Positions 49,500 to 57,564 of a DNA stretch of 64,000 nt are shown piece by piece. Each line of letters opens with the position of its first letter. The first letter of the stretch is position 1. The notes beneath the pieces are model-generated. The model was not told the origin of the DNA and did not search any database. It saw only the letters and a program-made list of their open reading frames with translations. A program made the translations under genes and the position numbers. The DNA comes from Micromonospora coxensis (GTDB lineage Bacteria > Actinomycetota > Actinomycetes > Mycobacteriales > Micromonosporaceae), in the NCBI RefSeq assembly GCF_900090295.1, contig NZ_LT607753.1, positions 4,278,001 through 4,342,000 on the forward strand, in the 5' to 3' direction.

Positions 49500-50246
49500 A
49501 TGACCCCGGAGCAGGTGGCGGCCGCCAGCAAACCGGCCGTGCTCGAACTGGGGGAGGCGTTCAGCCGCTGCCCCGGCACGTTGCGCCGGGCCCGGCTGCT
49601 CGGCATCTCCGGCTGGGCCTTCTACATCACCGGGCGGGCCGGCGCGCTCGGCGACGTCCGCGCCGAGACCGTCGCCGCCGCGATCGGCTTCATCGCCCCC
49701 GAGGCGGTCGCCGACGGCTGGGACGCCTCCGCCCGGGTGGTCCGGCCGCTGGAGGTGGCCGCCGCCAACCTCGCCGAGTGCTGCCGCTGGGGCGCCCAGC
49801 ACCTCGACGACCTGCCCGGCACGCCCCGGCTGGCGGTGCTGCTGGATCGGGTCGTCGCCGCCGCGGACGCCACCGGGATGCCGCTCTTCGCCGCCTGGCG
49901 GGCGATGCCGGTGCCGCAGCACGCCGCCGGGGCCCGGGCGGCGGTGGCGTTGCTGCTGCTGCGCGAGCACTTCACCGGGGCGTACCTGCTGGCGGTGCGG
50001 GCCGGCGGGATGACCCCGCTGGAGGCGGTGCTGGCCGGGCCGGAGGGGGAGGCCGGGGCGACCGCCTGCGGCTGGTCCCCGCCGTACCCGCCGGTCGGGC
50101 CGCTGGTGCGGCGGCGGCTCTGGGCCGAGGCGGTGACCGACCGGCTGGCCTCGACCGCGTTCCGGGTGCTCCGGCCGGGGGAGGGCGCGGAACTGGTCGC
50201 GCTCCTCGGCGCCACCCGGGCCGGGCTGCGCACCGGCGTCCGATAA
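49500..50246 (+). CDS. SCO6745-family protein
   Basis: 248 aa. LGEAFSRCPGTLRRARLLGISGWAFYITGRAGALG and the helical arrays after it match the SCO6745 family of Streptomyces and relatives, whose role is unknown (some members carry an HTH-like fold). No catalytic motif. ATG 49500 chosen because the frame upstream (from 49392) is a shadow of the previous gene. Confidence 0.75.
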   Translation: MTPEQVAAASKPAVLELGEAFSRCPGTLRRARLLGISGWAFYITGRAGALGDVRAETVAAAIGFIAPEAVADGWDASARVVRPLEVAAANLAECCRWGAQHLDDLPGTPRLAVLLDRVVAAADATGMPLFAAWRAMPVPQHAAGARAAVALLLLREHFTGAYLLAVRAGGMTPLEAVLAGPEGEAGATACGWSPPYPPVGPLVRRRLWAEAVTDRLASTAFRVLRPGEGAELVALLGATRAGLRTGVR

Positions 50247-50288
50247 TTCGGCGGCGCGCGGGGCGGTGCTCCTGCCACCATCTGCGCC

Positions 50289-51251
50289 GTGACCCTTCCC
50301 GCCGGCTGGACCGCCCGCCGCCCCACCCTGGACGACGTGCCGGCGATCCTCGCCGTGGTGCACGCCGCCGACACCTTCGCCGTCGGCCACCCGGACTTCG
50401 ACGCCGAGGACGTCGAGGCAGCGCTGACCGCGCCCTTCTTCGACCCGACCCGCGACTCCTGGCTGGCCGAAGACCCGGACGGCCGGGTCGTCGGCTGCAC
50501 CCTGATCGACAACCCGACCGGCGTGGGCCGGGAGTTCGTCGAGGTCTACGTCGACCCCGAGCGGGGCGCGGCGGTGCGCGCGCCGCTGCTCGCCCGGGTC
50601 CTCGACCGGATCGCCGAACGCGCCGCCGAGCGGGGCCTGCCGGCGCTGACCGCCCGGACCACCGTCTTCGCCCCGGAGACCCGCTGGGCGGCGGAGCTGG
50701 CCGAGGCCGGCTTCACCCGGGTGAAGAGGTACGTACGGATGACCCGCCCGCTGGCCGGGCTGCCCGCCGAGCCGCCGCCCCCGCCGGGGGTGGACGTGCG
50801 GCCGTTGCGCGCCGACGACGAGGCCGACCTGCGCCTGTTCCACCGGATCTTCGACACCGCGTTCCGGGACACCCCGGACTACGAGCCGGTCGGCTTCGAC
50901 CAGTGGCGCGAGCAGCTGCCCCGCTACGCCAAGGTCTGGGACGAGTGGTTCGTCGCCGAGGTCGACGGCGAGCCGGCCGGGGCCCTGCAGTCCTCCGACC
51001 AGGCGCTCGACCAGGACACCGGCTGGGTGCGCACGCTGTCGGTGCTGCCCGCGTACCGGCGGCGCGGGGTGGGCGCGGCGCTGCTGCGGCGGGCCTTCAC
51101 CGTCTACGCGGCGAAGGGCCGCGCCGCCGCCGGCCTGGGCGTGGACCTGACCAACCCGACCTCACCGGCGACCCTCTACCGCTCGGTGGGGCTGCGCGAG
51201 GAACGCTGGACCGACATGTACGAGCGGAGCGTCCCCGCCGCCGGTGTGTGA
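50289..51251 (+). CDS. Tandem-domain GNAT N-acetyltransferase
   Basis: 320 aa, two GNAT domains. The N-terminal one (residues 1-155) is worn in its acetyl-CoA loop; the C-terminal one has VRTLSVLPAYRRRGVGAALLRRAFT, the R/Q-x-x-G-x-G/A loop, and TNPTSPATLYRSVGLREE. Two-domain GNATs of this type include the mycothiol synthase fold, but I see no clear match, so substrate is open. GTG start 50289. Confidence 0.85.
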   Translation: MTLPAGWTARRPTLDDVPAILAVVHAADTFAVGHPDFDAEDVEAALTAPFFDPTRDSWLAEDPDGRVVGCTLIDNPTGVGREFVEVYVDPERGAAVRAPLLARVLDRIAERAAERGLPALTARTTVFAPETRWAAELAEAGFTRVKRYVRMTRPLAGLPAEPPPPPGVDVRPLRADDEADLRLFHRIFDTAFRDTPDYEPVGFDQWREQLPRYAKVWDEWFVAEVDGEPAGALQSSDQALDQDTGWVRTLSVLPAYRRRGVGAALLRRAFTVYAAKGRAAAGLGVDLTNPTSPATLYRSVGLREERWTDMYERSVPAAGV

Positions 51252-51413
51252 TGGGCGACGCCGGCCGGGGTCGGCGACACGCGCCGGGGACGCCGGGAGC
51301 AGACTGGGGGCGTGCGACACACCCGGAGAGGCTGTCGAGGAGCCGCGCGGGCCGGGGCTGCCCGGACGGCGTCGGCGTCGCCGCCGAGGCCCGGCTGCGC
51401 GCCCCGGCACGCC

Positions 51414-51869
51414 CTAGGCCGACGCGGTGCCGGTGGGGCGGGAGCGCAGTTCGCTGACGTAGTCGTCCGGCGCGCCGGCCTTCTCGGCCGCGTTCGCGAT
51501 CTCCGACAGGTACCAGGAGGTCGGCAGGCCGCCCTCGTAGCCGTCGAAGACGTAGATCCACGCGGTCACGTCCCCGTCCAGGGTCGAGACCCGTACGTGC
51601 AGCTTGCGGTACGTGCCGGCGGTCACGCCCTCGATCTCGTCGAGCTGCGCGGCGTCGTACGGGTGGATGTCGTACAGCGCCACGAAGACCCGGTCGCCCG
51701 GGGACTCGACGACGGTGCTGACGGAGCCCTCCCAGCCGATCACGTCCTCGCCCGCGAAGGTCAGTCGCCAGCCCTCCAGCCAGCCGATGCCCACCATCGG
51801 CGAATGCGGACAGTAGGCGCGCATCCGGGCGGGGTCCAGGTTTGAGCCGTAGGCGGCGTAGTGACGCAC
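51414..51869 (-). CDS. Gamma-glutamylcyclotransferase-fold protein
   Basis: 151 aa. YAAYGSNLDPARM is the substrate-binding YGSN loop at residues 4-16, and the catalytic Glu lies in LDEIEGVTAGTYRK. Members act on gamma-glutamyl amines or are AIG2-like with unknown substrates. Actinobacteria use mycothiol rather than glutathione, so the physiological substrate is not obvious. Lies alone, divergent from lpdA. Confidence 0.85.
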   Translation of the reverse strand: MRHYAAYGSNLDPARMRAYCPHSPMVGIGWLEGWRLTFAGEDVIGWEGSVSTVVESPGDRVFVALYDIHPYDAAQLDEIEGVTAGTYRKLHVRVSTLDGDVTAWIYVFDGYEGGLPTSWYLSEIANAAEKAGAPDDYVSELRSRPTGTASA

Positions 51870-51975
51870 GGCGATGACGATAGCCCGGCGGACGGGTGGG
51901 GGAGAATACGACGGTGCGTGTCGGACGCGTTCGGGAGAAGAAAGTCACTGTGAGCATCGGTCGGGGTAGAGCGCG

Positions 51976-52022
51976 ATGAGCGCGAGGAGTGCAGCGGAGC
52001 GGAGCCCCGCAGTCGCGAATGA
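51976..52022 (+). repeat. GC-rich intergenic motif upstream of lpdA
   Basis: GAGCGCGAGGAGTGCAGCGG followed by AGCGGAGCCCCGCAGTCGCGAATGAG forms a stem (CGCGA...TCGCG; TGC...GCA inside). From memory, similar sequences recur between genes in Micromonospora relatives; I cannot check copy number here. Confidence 0.35.
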
Positions 52023-52034
52023 GAGGATGGCCCG

Positions 52035-53438
52035 GTGAGCCGGATAGTGATCATCGGCGGAGGGCCGGCCGGCTACGAGGCGGCTCTGGTCGCCGCGCAA
52101 CTGGACGCCGACGTGACCGTGGTGGAGGCCGAGGGGGCCGGCGGCGCCTGCGTGCTGTCCGACTGCGTCCCGTCGAAGACCTTCATCGCCAGCTCGGAGG
52201 TGGTCACCGGCTACCGGGACACCGAGGAGTTCGGGGTGCACTCCGACGGGCTGGAGGCCGTGACGGTCGACGCCCGTACGGTCCACGACCGGGTGAAGCG
52301 GCTCGCCCTGGTGCAGTCCGCCGACATCCACGCCAAGCTCGTGAAGGCCGGGGTCACCTTCGTCGCCGGCACCGCCCGGCTGGGTGAGGACACGCTCGGT
52401 CACACCCACCGGGTGGTCGTCACCCCGGCCGACGGTGGCGGTGAGTACTCGATCGCCGCCTCGACCGTCCTGGTCGCCACCGGCGCCACCCCGCGCCAGC
52501 TCCCCACCGCCGTCCCGGACGGCGAGCGGATCCTCACCTGGCGACAGGTGTACGACCTGCCCGAGCTGCCCGAGCACCTGATCGTGGTCGGCTCCGGCGT
52601 CACCGGCGCCGAGTTCGCCAGCGCCTACCTGGCCATGGGCGTTCAGGTCACCCTGGTCTCCAGCCGGGACCGGGTGATGCCGCACGAGGACGCCGACGCC
52701 GCCATGGCGATCGAGCGGGTGTTCCGCAACCGGGGGATGAGCATCCTCAACAACTCCCGGGCGGACGCGGTCCGGCGCACCGACGACGGGGTCGAGGTCG
52801 AACTCTCCGACGGTCGGGTGGTGTCCGGCTCGCACGCCCTGATCGCCGTCGGCTCGATCCCGAACACCGCCGGCCTGGGCCTGGCCGAGTACGGCGTCGA
52901 GCTGGCCAAGGGCGGCTACGTCACCGTCGACCGGGTGTCGCGCACCAACGTCCCCGGCATCTACGCCGCCGGCGACTGCACCGGGGTGCTGCCGCTGGCC
53001 AGTGTCGCCGCCATGCAGGGCCGGATCGCGATGTGGCACGCCCTCGGCGAGGCGGTCCGCCCGCTGCGGCTGCGTACCGTCGCGGCGAACGTCTTCACCG
53101 ACCCGGAGCTGGCCACCGTCGGCGTCTCCCAGGACGAGGTGGACGCCGGCAAGGTGCCCGCCCGCCAGGTGATGCTGCCGCTGTCGGGCAACGCCCGGGC
53201 GAAGATGGACGACCTGGCCGACGGCTTCGTGAAGCTGTTCTGCCGGCCGGCCAGCGGCCAGGTGATCGGCGGCGTGGTGGTGGCGCCGAAGGCGAGCGAG
53301 CTGATCCTGCCGATCACCATGGCGGTGGAGAACAACCTGACCGTCAACGAGCTGGCCCAGACCATCACGATCTACCCGTCGCTGTCCGGCTCGATCACCG
53401 AGGCGGCCCGTCAGCTCATGCTGCACGAGCTGGAGTGA
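52035..53438 (+). CDS. lpdA: NAD(P)H-quinone dehydrogenase LpdA (flavoprotein disulfide reductase family)
   Basis: 467 aa FAD enzyme. GGGPAGYEAAL FAD motif, GACVLSDCVPSKTFIAS with Cys39 and Cys44, second nucleotide motif VGSGVTGAEFA, and GIYAAGDCTG. The VLSDCVPSKTFIAS version of the active-site helix points to the LpdA group (M. tuberculosis Rv3303c, a quinone reductase active in stress defence) rather than lipoamide dehydrogenase of pyruvate dehydrogenase. The His-Glu pair of true lipoamide dehydrogenases is not seen near the C-terminus. GTG start 52035. Confidence 0.88.
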   Translation: MSRIVIIGGGPAGYEAALVAAQLDADVTVVEAEGAGGACVLSDCVPSKTFIASSEVVTGYRDTEEFGVHSDGLEAVTVDARTVHDRVKRLALVQSADIHAKLVKAGVTFVAGTARLGEDTLGHTHRVVVTPADGGGEYSIAASTVLVATGATPRQLPTAVPDGERILTWRQVYDLPELPEHLIVVGSGVTGAEFASAYLAMGVQVTLVSSRDRVMPHEDADAAMAIERVFRNRGMSILNNSRADAVRRTDDGVEVELSDGRVVSGSHALIAVGSIPNTAGLGLAEYGVELAKGGYVTVDRVSRTNVPGIYAAGDCTGVLPLASVAAMQGRIAMWHALGEAVRPLRLRTVAANVFTDPELATVGVSQDEVDAGKVPARQVMLPLSGNARAKMDDLADGFVKLFCRPASGQVIGGVVVAPKASELILPITMAVENNLTVNELAQTITIYPSLSGSITEAARQLMLHELE

Positions 53439-53446
53439 CGCGGGTA

Positions 53447-53479
53447 CCGCCGGGTCGGCCCCGTGGTCCGACCCGGCGG
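53447..53479. terminator. Bidirectional hairpin between lpdA and the NmrA-type gene
   Basis: CCGCCGGGTCGG (53447-53458) pairs perfectly with CCGACCCGGCGG (53468-53479) around a 9-base loop, between two convergent stop codons. Confidence 0.7.
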
Positions 53480-53489
53480 CACGCGCGGG

Positions 53490-54323
53490 TCACCGGAAGT
53501 CGGCGGCGTGCTCGGCGGCCCACTGCGCGTAGGTGCGGGCGGGGCGGCCGGTGAGCCGCTCGACGGTGTCGGTGACCTGCTCGGGGTGGTCCACGAACGC
53601 GGCCCAACCGGCCAGGGCCGCGTCGGCGAAGTCCGGGTCGCCGAAGGCGGCGGAGAGCATCACCCGGGCCTCCTCGACGGGCATGTCGGTCCAGCGCAGC
53701 TCCCGGCCGATCGCCCGGCCGATGACGCGTACCTGCTCCTCCTGGGTCAGGGCCGCCGGTCCGCTGAGCAGGTAGCGGGCCCCGGCGTGACCGTCCGACG
53801 TCAACGCGACGACGGCAGCCTCGGCGAGGTCCCGTTCGTGCACGAGCGACCGGGCTGCGCCCCCGTAGGGCCAGCGCACCGTGTCGCCGGCGCGGATCTG
53901 GTCCGCCCAGCCGAGCGTGTTCGCGGCGAAGCCGACCGGACGCAGGAAGGTCCACTCCGCGCCGGATGCCTCGACGGCCCGTTCCACGAGCCCCCAGGAC
54001 GACTCCGGCTGATCGGCGCCGGGCGCGGAGAGGTACACGATCCGGGCTCCGTGGGCCGCGATCATGCGGGTCACCTCGGGCGCGGTCGTCCGGGCCACCG
54101 CCGGATCGGTGAACGGCCAGACCAGGAAGACCGCGTCCACCCCGGCCAGGTGCGGCGCGAGCGACGCCGGTTCGGCGAGGTCGGCGGCCACCACCTCCAC
54201 CTCCGCCGGCAGCCCCGCGGTCGACGGGTTCCGGGTCACCGCGCGGACCCGCTCACCGCGGGCCACCAGCACCGACACCACCGCCCGGCCGACCGTGCCG
54301 GTCGCCCCCGTCACCAGGATCAT
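53490..54323 (-). CDS. NAD(P)-binding oxidoreductase, NmrA/SDR type
   Basis: 277 aa. MILVTGATGTVGRAVV Rossmann motif, ATRNPSTAGLP-type second strand, VYLSAPGADQPESSW and TFLRPVGFAANTL. NmrA-like proteins act as quinone oxidoreductases or NADP sensors. ATG 54323 preceded by GAGGAGG with 5-base spacing is chosen over the upstream ATG 54341 and the open frame from 54398, which overlaps the next gene. Confidence 0.88.
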   Translation of the reverse strand: MILVTGATGTVGRAVVSVLVARGERVRAVTRNPSTAGLPAEVEVVAADLAEPASLAPHLAGVDAVFLVWPFTDPAVARTTAPEVTRMIAAHGARIVYLSAPGADQPESSWGLVERAVEASGAEWTFLRPVGFAANTLGWADQIRAGDTVRWPYGGAARSLVHERDLAEAAVVALTSDGHAGARYLLSGPAALTQEEQVRVIGRAIGRELRWTDMPVEEARVMLSAAFGDPDFADAALAGWAAFVDHPEQVTDTVERLTGRPARTYAQWAAEHAADFR

Positions 54324-54394
54324 CGCCGCCTCCTCGCTCATCGGGGTACCGCCGACCCCAGGGGGTGACGCTAGGAGTTCAACCGCGCTCGAAG

Positions 54395-55003
54395 TCAAGA
54401 TCGAGCGACCCGCCGGCTCGGCGGCCGGGCGGCCAGGGCGACCGCGACCACGACGAGCGACGCGACCTCGGCGAGGATCAGCAGCCGCTCGGCGAGGCCG
54501 AGCAGCACCCGGTCCCCGGGGTACGCGGACCAGACCATCGCCCCGGCCAACAGCAGACTGGTGACGGCGAGGACGCGCAGCCGGCCCGCGGCGGGTCCGC
54601 CCAGACGGTCGGCGAGCAGCCAGCCGGCGAGCGGCAGGGCGAGGAAGGCCGCCACCGAGGCGTAGCGGTGCACGTACGCGGCGGTGTCCATGGGCAGGCC
54701 GGGTTCGTTCGTCGGCACCACGGCGGCCAGCAGCAGCCCGCCGATCCAGGCGGCGAGCAGCAGCCCGGCGACCCGGGGACGGCGGGCGCCGCGCAGCGCG
54801 GGGGACAGGTGGGCGCTGGCGGCGGCGAGCACCACCATCGCCACGTCGATGACGCCGCCCCGGTCGGAGACGGCGAAGTCGCTGACGGTCAGCGACCAGG
54901 GGTTCAGGTCGTCGTTCACCTCGACATGCCCGATCACCGCCAGCGTCGCCGCCAGGGCGATCCCGCCGAGGGCCAGCAGGCCGTTCGTCCGGTCGTCACG
55001 CAT
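54395..55003 (-). CDS. DUF998 membrane protein
   Basis: 202 aa, six hydrophobic segments. The long polar stretch LNPWSLTVSDFAVSDRGGVIDVAM between helices 1 and 2 and the HRYASVAAF motif are typical of DUF998, a multi-helix family of unknown function. The frame is open to 55057, but ATG 55003 (RDDRTNGLLALGG) starts directly before helix 1. Confidence 0.85.
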   Translation of the reverse strand: MRDDRTNGLLALGGIALAATLAVIGHVEVNDDLNPWSLTVSDFAVSDRGGVIDVAMVVLAAASAHLSPALRGARRPRVAGLLLAAWIGGLLLAAVVPTNEPGLPMDTAAYVHRYASVAAFLALPLAGWLLADRLGGPAAGRLRVLAVTSLLLAGAMVWSAYPGDRVLLGLAERLLILAEVASLVVVAVALAARPPSRRVARS

Positions 55004-55155
55004 GCCCCAGCCTGTCGCCGCGGGCACCCGAGACGGATCCGGGACGCCCACCGACATCGATCCCGGGAACCACCCCTAGGTAGCTCCCGGGCCGACCTCC
55101 GCCGGGACTGTTGATCCATGGGTCGGGCGGGAGACGCCGACGCGCGATCGGCCGT

Positions 55156-55782
55156 TCAGTCGACCGGGACCTGGGGGCGGACGCGGTCGCCCAGCACCGT
55201 CATCGCCCAGCCGGCCGCCGCGAACCCGACCGCCGCCGCGCCCGCGATCACCGCCAGCTGCCAGGCCGACTCGGTCAGGGCCGCGCCACCGAGATGCCCG
55301 ACCAGCCCGCCGTACGCCGCCCAGCCCGTCGCGGCGAGGGCCTCGTAGAGGAGGAAGAGCCGCCAGGGGTAGCGGCTGCGGCCGGCGGAGAAGCAGGCCG
55401 CCATCCGGCCGCCGGGCACGAAGCGGCAGAGCAGGATGACCAGCGGGCCGGGGCGACGCAGTCCCCGGGTGACCCGTCCGGCCATCCGGCGGGCCCGGGT
55501 CGGCTCGGCGTGCCGGGGCGTGCGGCGGCCTGGGGCGCTGCGCCCCAGCAGGTAGCAGGCGAGGTCGCCGGTGAAGACGCCGAGGGCGCCGACGCCGATG
55601 GTCAGGGGCAGGCTCAGCCCGCCGTAGACGGTGAGCGCGCCACCGGTGATCATGACGACCTGGGTGGGGACGACCGGCACGAAGGCGTCGGCGATCAGCA
55701 GGCCCAGCAGCGCGAGGTACGCCCACTGCGGCGACGCCATCTCAGTGAGAAGTTCGGGCACGACTGCCACCTCGCCGGTCAA
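55156..55782 (-). CDS. DedA/SNARE-associated family membrane protein
   Basis: 208 aa, four to five hydrophobic segments. FTGDLACYLLGR and FVPGGRMAACFSAG correspond to the family's conserved Arg-rich and FxRxxPxxR-like regions. DedA proteins move or flip lipids (undecaprenyl phosphate is a known substrate for some members) and affect envelope stress and drug resistance. Start 55782 or ATG 55740 (ASPQWAYLALLG). Confidence 0.88.
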   Translation of the reverse strand: MTGEVAVVPELLTEMASPQWAYLALLGLLIADAFVPVVPTQVVMITGGALTVYGGLSLPLTIGVGALGVFTGDLACYLLGRSAPGRRTPRHAEPTRARRMAGRVTRGLRRPGPLVILLCRFVPGGRMAACFSAGRSRYPWRLFLLYEALAATGWAAYGGLVGHLGGAALTESAWQLAVIAGAAAVGFAAAGWAMTVLGDRVRPQVPVD

Positions 55783-56130
55783 GGCCGATCACGTCCCCCG
55801 AGCCTGACGGCGTGTCCGGCGTCACCGCGGACGGCCCCGGTCGGTGGTGACCACGGACACGACAAGGCCACCGGGATACAACGACACAGCTCGACCCGAT
55901 GTGACGGACCGGTCGCCGGGAAACCGTACCGGTCCGGGACGGCGCATCGGCGGTCGTCGGCGTACCGTTGACGGGACGCGGCCCGTTGCGCGTCGGGCCC
56001 CCCGTTCCCGACGACCGGGCCGCGCCGGGCCGCCGGCAGGTCCCGTGCCGGCGGCCCACCCTCTCCTCGTACCGCACCTCGCCCGGAAATCCGTTCGCCG
56101 GGTGGGCCACCGCGGTCGTACCGTCGCCGC
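55783..56130. other. Intergenic region between dedA and the threonyl-tRNA synthetase leader
   Basis: No gene found. Contains two strong palindromic hairpins: GACCGGT/ACCGGTC in the 55905-55935 area, and a 12-bp perfect stem GGGCCGCCGGCA/TGCCGGCGGCCC at 56027-56057. TACCGT at 56119-56124 lies 6 bases before the leader ATG and could be its -10 box (leaderless leader). Confidence 0.5.
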
Positions 56131-56184
56131 ATGCGCAGCGCGGTGGTGACCACGACGCCGGGAGTCCCCGGCGCGCCGCACTGA
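56131..56184 (+). CDS. Threonine leader peptide of the downstream ThrRS gene
   Basis: 17-residue ORF, MRSAVVTTTPGVPGAPH, with three consecutive threonine codons (ACC ACG ACG) in the middle. No ribosome site is visible, but a -10 like TACCGT ends six bases before the ATG. A hairpin CGCCGGG/CCCGGCG (56156-56173) begins at the third Thr codon, and a strong terminator hairpin follows at 56198-56229, before the synthetase ATG at 56282. This is the classic layout of ribosome-mediated attenuation: stalling at Thr codons when charged tRNA-Thr is scarce would keep the terminator from forming. Confidence 0.85.
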   Translation: MRSAVVTTTPGVPGAPH

Positions 56185-56197
56185 CGTACCCCGTCGA

Positions 56198-56229
56198 CGA
56201 GGCCCCGGGCGATCCGCCCCGGGGCCTCG
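56198..56229 (+). terminator. Attenuator terminator of the threonyl-tRNA synthetase leader
   Basis: A 12-bp stem, CGAGGCCCCGGG (56198-56209) with CCCGGGGCCTCG (56218-56229), loop of 8 bases, no U-tract. The earlier leader segment CCCCGG (56166-56171) can pair with either arm, giving a plausible antiterminator when the ribosome stalls at the Thr codons. Confidence 0.75.
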
Positions 56230-56281
56230 CGGCGTTCCGGACCAGGTCGCCCCCGGGTCGTACCCGATCAAGGAGAGCGAC

Positions 56282-57499
56282 ATGATCGACCACCGCAGGC
56301 TCGGCCGGGAGCTGGACCTGTTCGTCTCCGACCCGCTCGCCGGGGCCGGGCTGCCGATCTGGCTGCCGGCCGGCGCCGCCGCCCGGCACGCGGTCGAGGA
56401 GTACGTCCGGGAGTTGGAGCGCCGGGCCGGCTACCGGCACGTCTACTCCCCGCCCCTGGGCAAACGGGAACTGTTCGAACTCTCCGGGCACCTCGGCTAC
56501 TTCGCCGACGACATGTTCCCGCCGCTGCGGCTCTCCGCCGACGACGAGTTCGTGCTGCGGCCGGCGCTCTGCCCGCACCACGCGCTGGTGTACCGGGCCC
56601 GGGGCCGCTCCTACCGGGAGCTGCCGCTGCGCGTCGCCGAGCTGGGCGGGATGTACCGGGCGGAACGCTCGGGCGTGCTGGGCGGGCTGTCCCGGGTGCG
56701 CGCCATCTCGCTGAACGACGCGCACAACTTCTGCGCCCTGGACCAGGTGGGCGCGGAGGTCCGGGAGGTCCTGGGGCTGATCCGCCAGGCGCACGCCGCG
56801 CTCGGCGTCCGGTCGGCCGGGTTCCGGCTGTCGCTGCGCGGGCCGGGCGAGAAGTACGTCGGCGACGACGCGCAGTGGGCGCGGGCCGAGGACCTGCTGC
56901 GCGCCGCGCTCGACGGGGTGCAGTTCACCGAGGCCCCCGGGGAGGCCGCCTTCTACGGCCCGAAGATCGACGTCCAGATCCTCGACGCCGCCGGGCGGGA
57001 GTCCACCATCGCCACCGTGCAGCTCGACTTCGACAAGCCGGAGCGGTTCGACCTGTCGTACACCGACTCCGACGGCGCCCGACGGCGGCCGGTGATGGTG
57101 CACCGCAGCCTGGTCGGCAGCATGGAACGCCTCTTCGCCTACCTGATCGAGGTGCACCAGGGCGCCTTCCCGGCGTGGTACGCCCCGGTGCAGCTGGTGG
57201 TGCTCCCGGTCGACGCCGGGCAGGCCGACGCGGCGGAGGAACTGGCCCACCGGGCGCTCGACGCCGGGCTGCGGGTCGAGGTCGACCACGCCGGCTCGCT
57301 GGGCGCCCGGGTCCGCGACGCGACCCGCCGCAAGGTCCCGTACGTCGGGGTGGTCGGTGCCCGGGAGGCGGCCGACGGGTCGGTGGCCCTGCGCCTGCGC
57401 GACGGTCGTGGCCCGGACCCGCTGCCGGTCGCGGACGCCCTGCGGCTGATCGGCCGGGTCGTCGCCGAGCGCTCGGCCGACCTGCTGCCGGCCGGTTGA
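56282..57499 (+). CDS. Short threonyl-tRNA synthetase paralogue without TGS and editing domains
   Basis: 405 aa class II synthetase core with anticodon-binding domain, about 240 residues shorter than normal ThrRS: the N-terminal TGS and editing domains are absent. The zinc/threonine site is intact (Cys97 in LCPHH, His148 in NDAHNFC, His274 in MVHRSLVG); motif 2 is MYRAERSGVLGGLSRVRAIS. The C-terminal domain runs from about 303. A full-length thrS is expected elsewhere, so this is probably a second copy; in other bacteria extra ThrRS copies are induced by Thr starvation or confer resistance to ThrRS inhibitors such as borrelidin or obafluorin (known precedents; not shown here). AAGGAG lies 7 bases before the ATG. 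Confidence 0.9.
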   Translation: MIDHRRLGRELDLFVSDPLAGAGLPIWLPAGAAARHAVEEYVRELERRAGYRHVYSPPLGKRELFELSGHLGYFADDMFPPLRLSADDEFVLRPALCPHHALVYRARGRSYRELPLRVAELGGMYRAERSGVLGGLSRVRAISLNDAHNFCALDQVGAEVREVLGLIRQAHAALGVRSAGFRLSLRGPGEKYVGDDAQWARAEDLLRAALDGVQFTEAPGEAAFYGPKIDVQILDAAGRESTIATVQLDFDKPERFDLSYTDSDGARRRPVMVHRSLVGSMERLFAYLIEVHQGAFPAWYAPVQLVVLPVDAGQADAAEELAHRALDAGLRVEVDHAGSLGARVRDATRRKVPYVGVVGAREAADGSVALRLRDGRGPDPLPVADALRLIGRVVAERSADLLPAG

Positions 57500-57505
57500 C
57501 GGTAC

Positions 57506-57545
57506 GGGGTGGTGGCCGGGGCGCTCCTGCCCCGGCCACCACCCC
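57506..57545. terminator. Perfect bidirectional terminator hairpin
   Basis: GGGGTGGTGGCCGGGGC (57506-57522) and its exact complement (57529-57545) around a 6-base loop, between the convergent synthetase and ABC exporter genes. Confidence 0.85.
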
Positions 57546-57564
57546 GGCGGTGTCGGCACGGCGG

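Noticed and set aside
56131..56281. T-box riboswitch before the ThrRS gene
   Set aside because: No T-box sequence or specifier-loop structure is seen; the Thr-codon leader peptide explains the terminator better.
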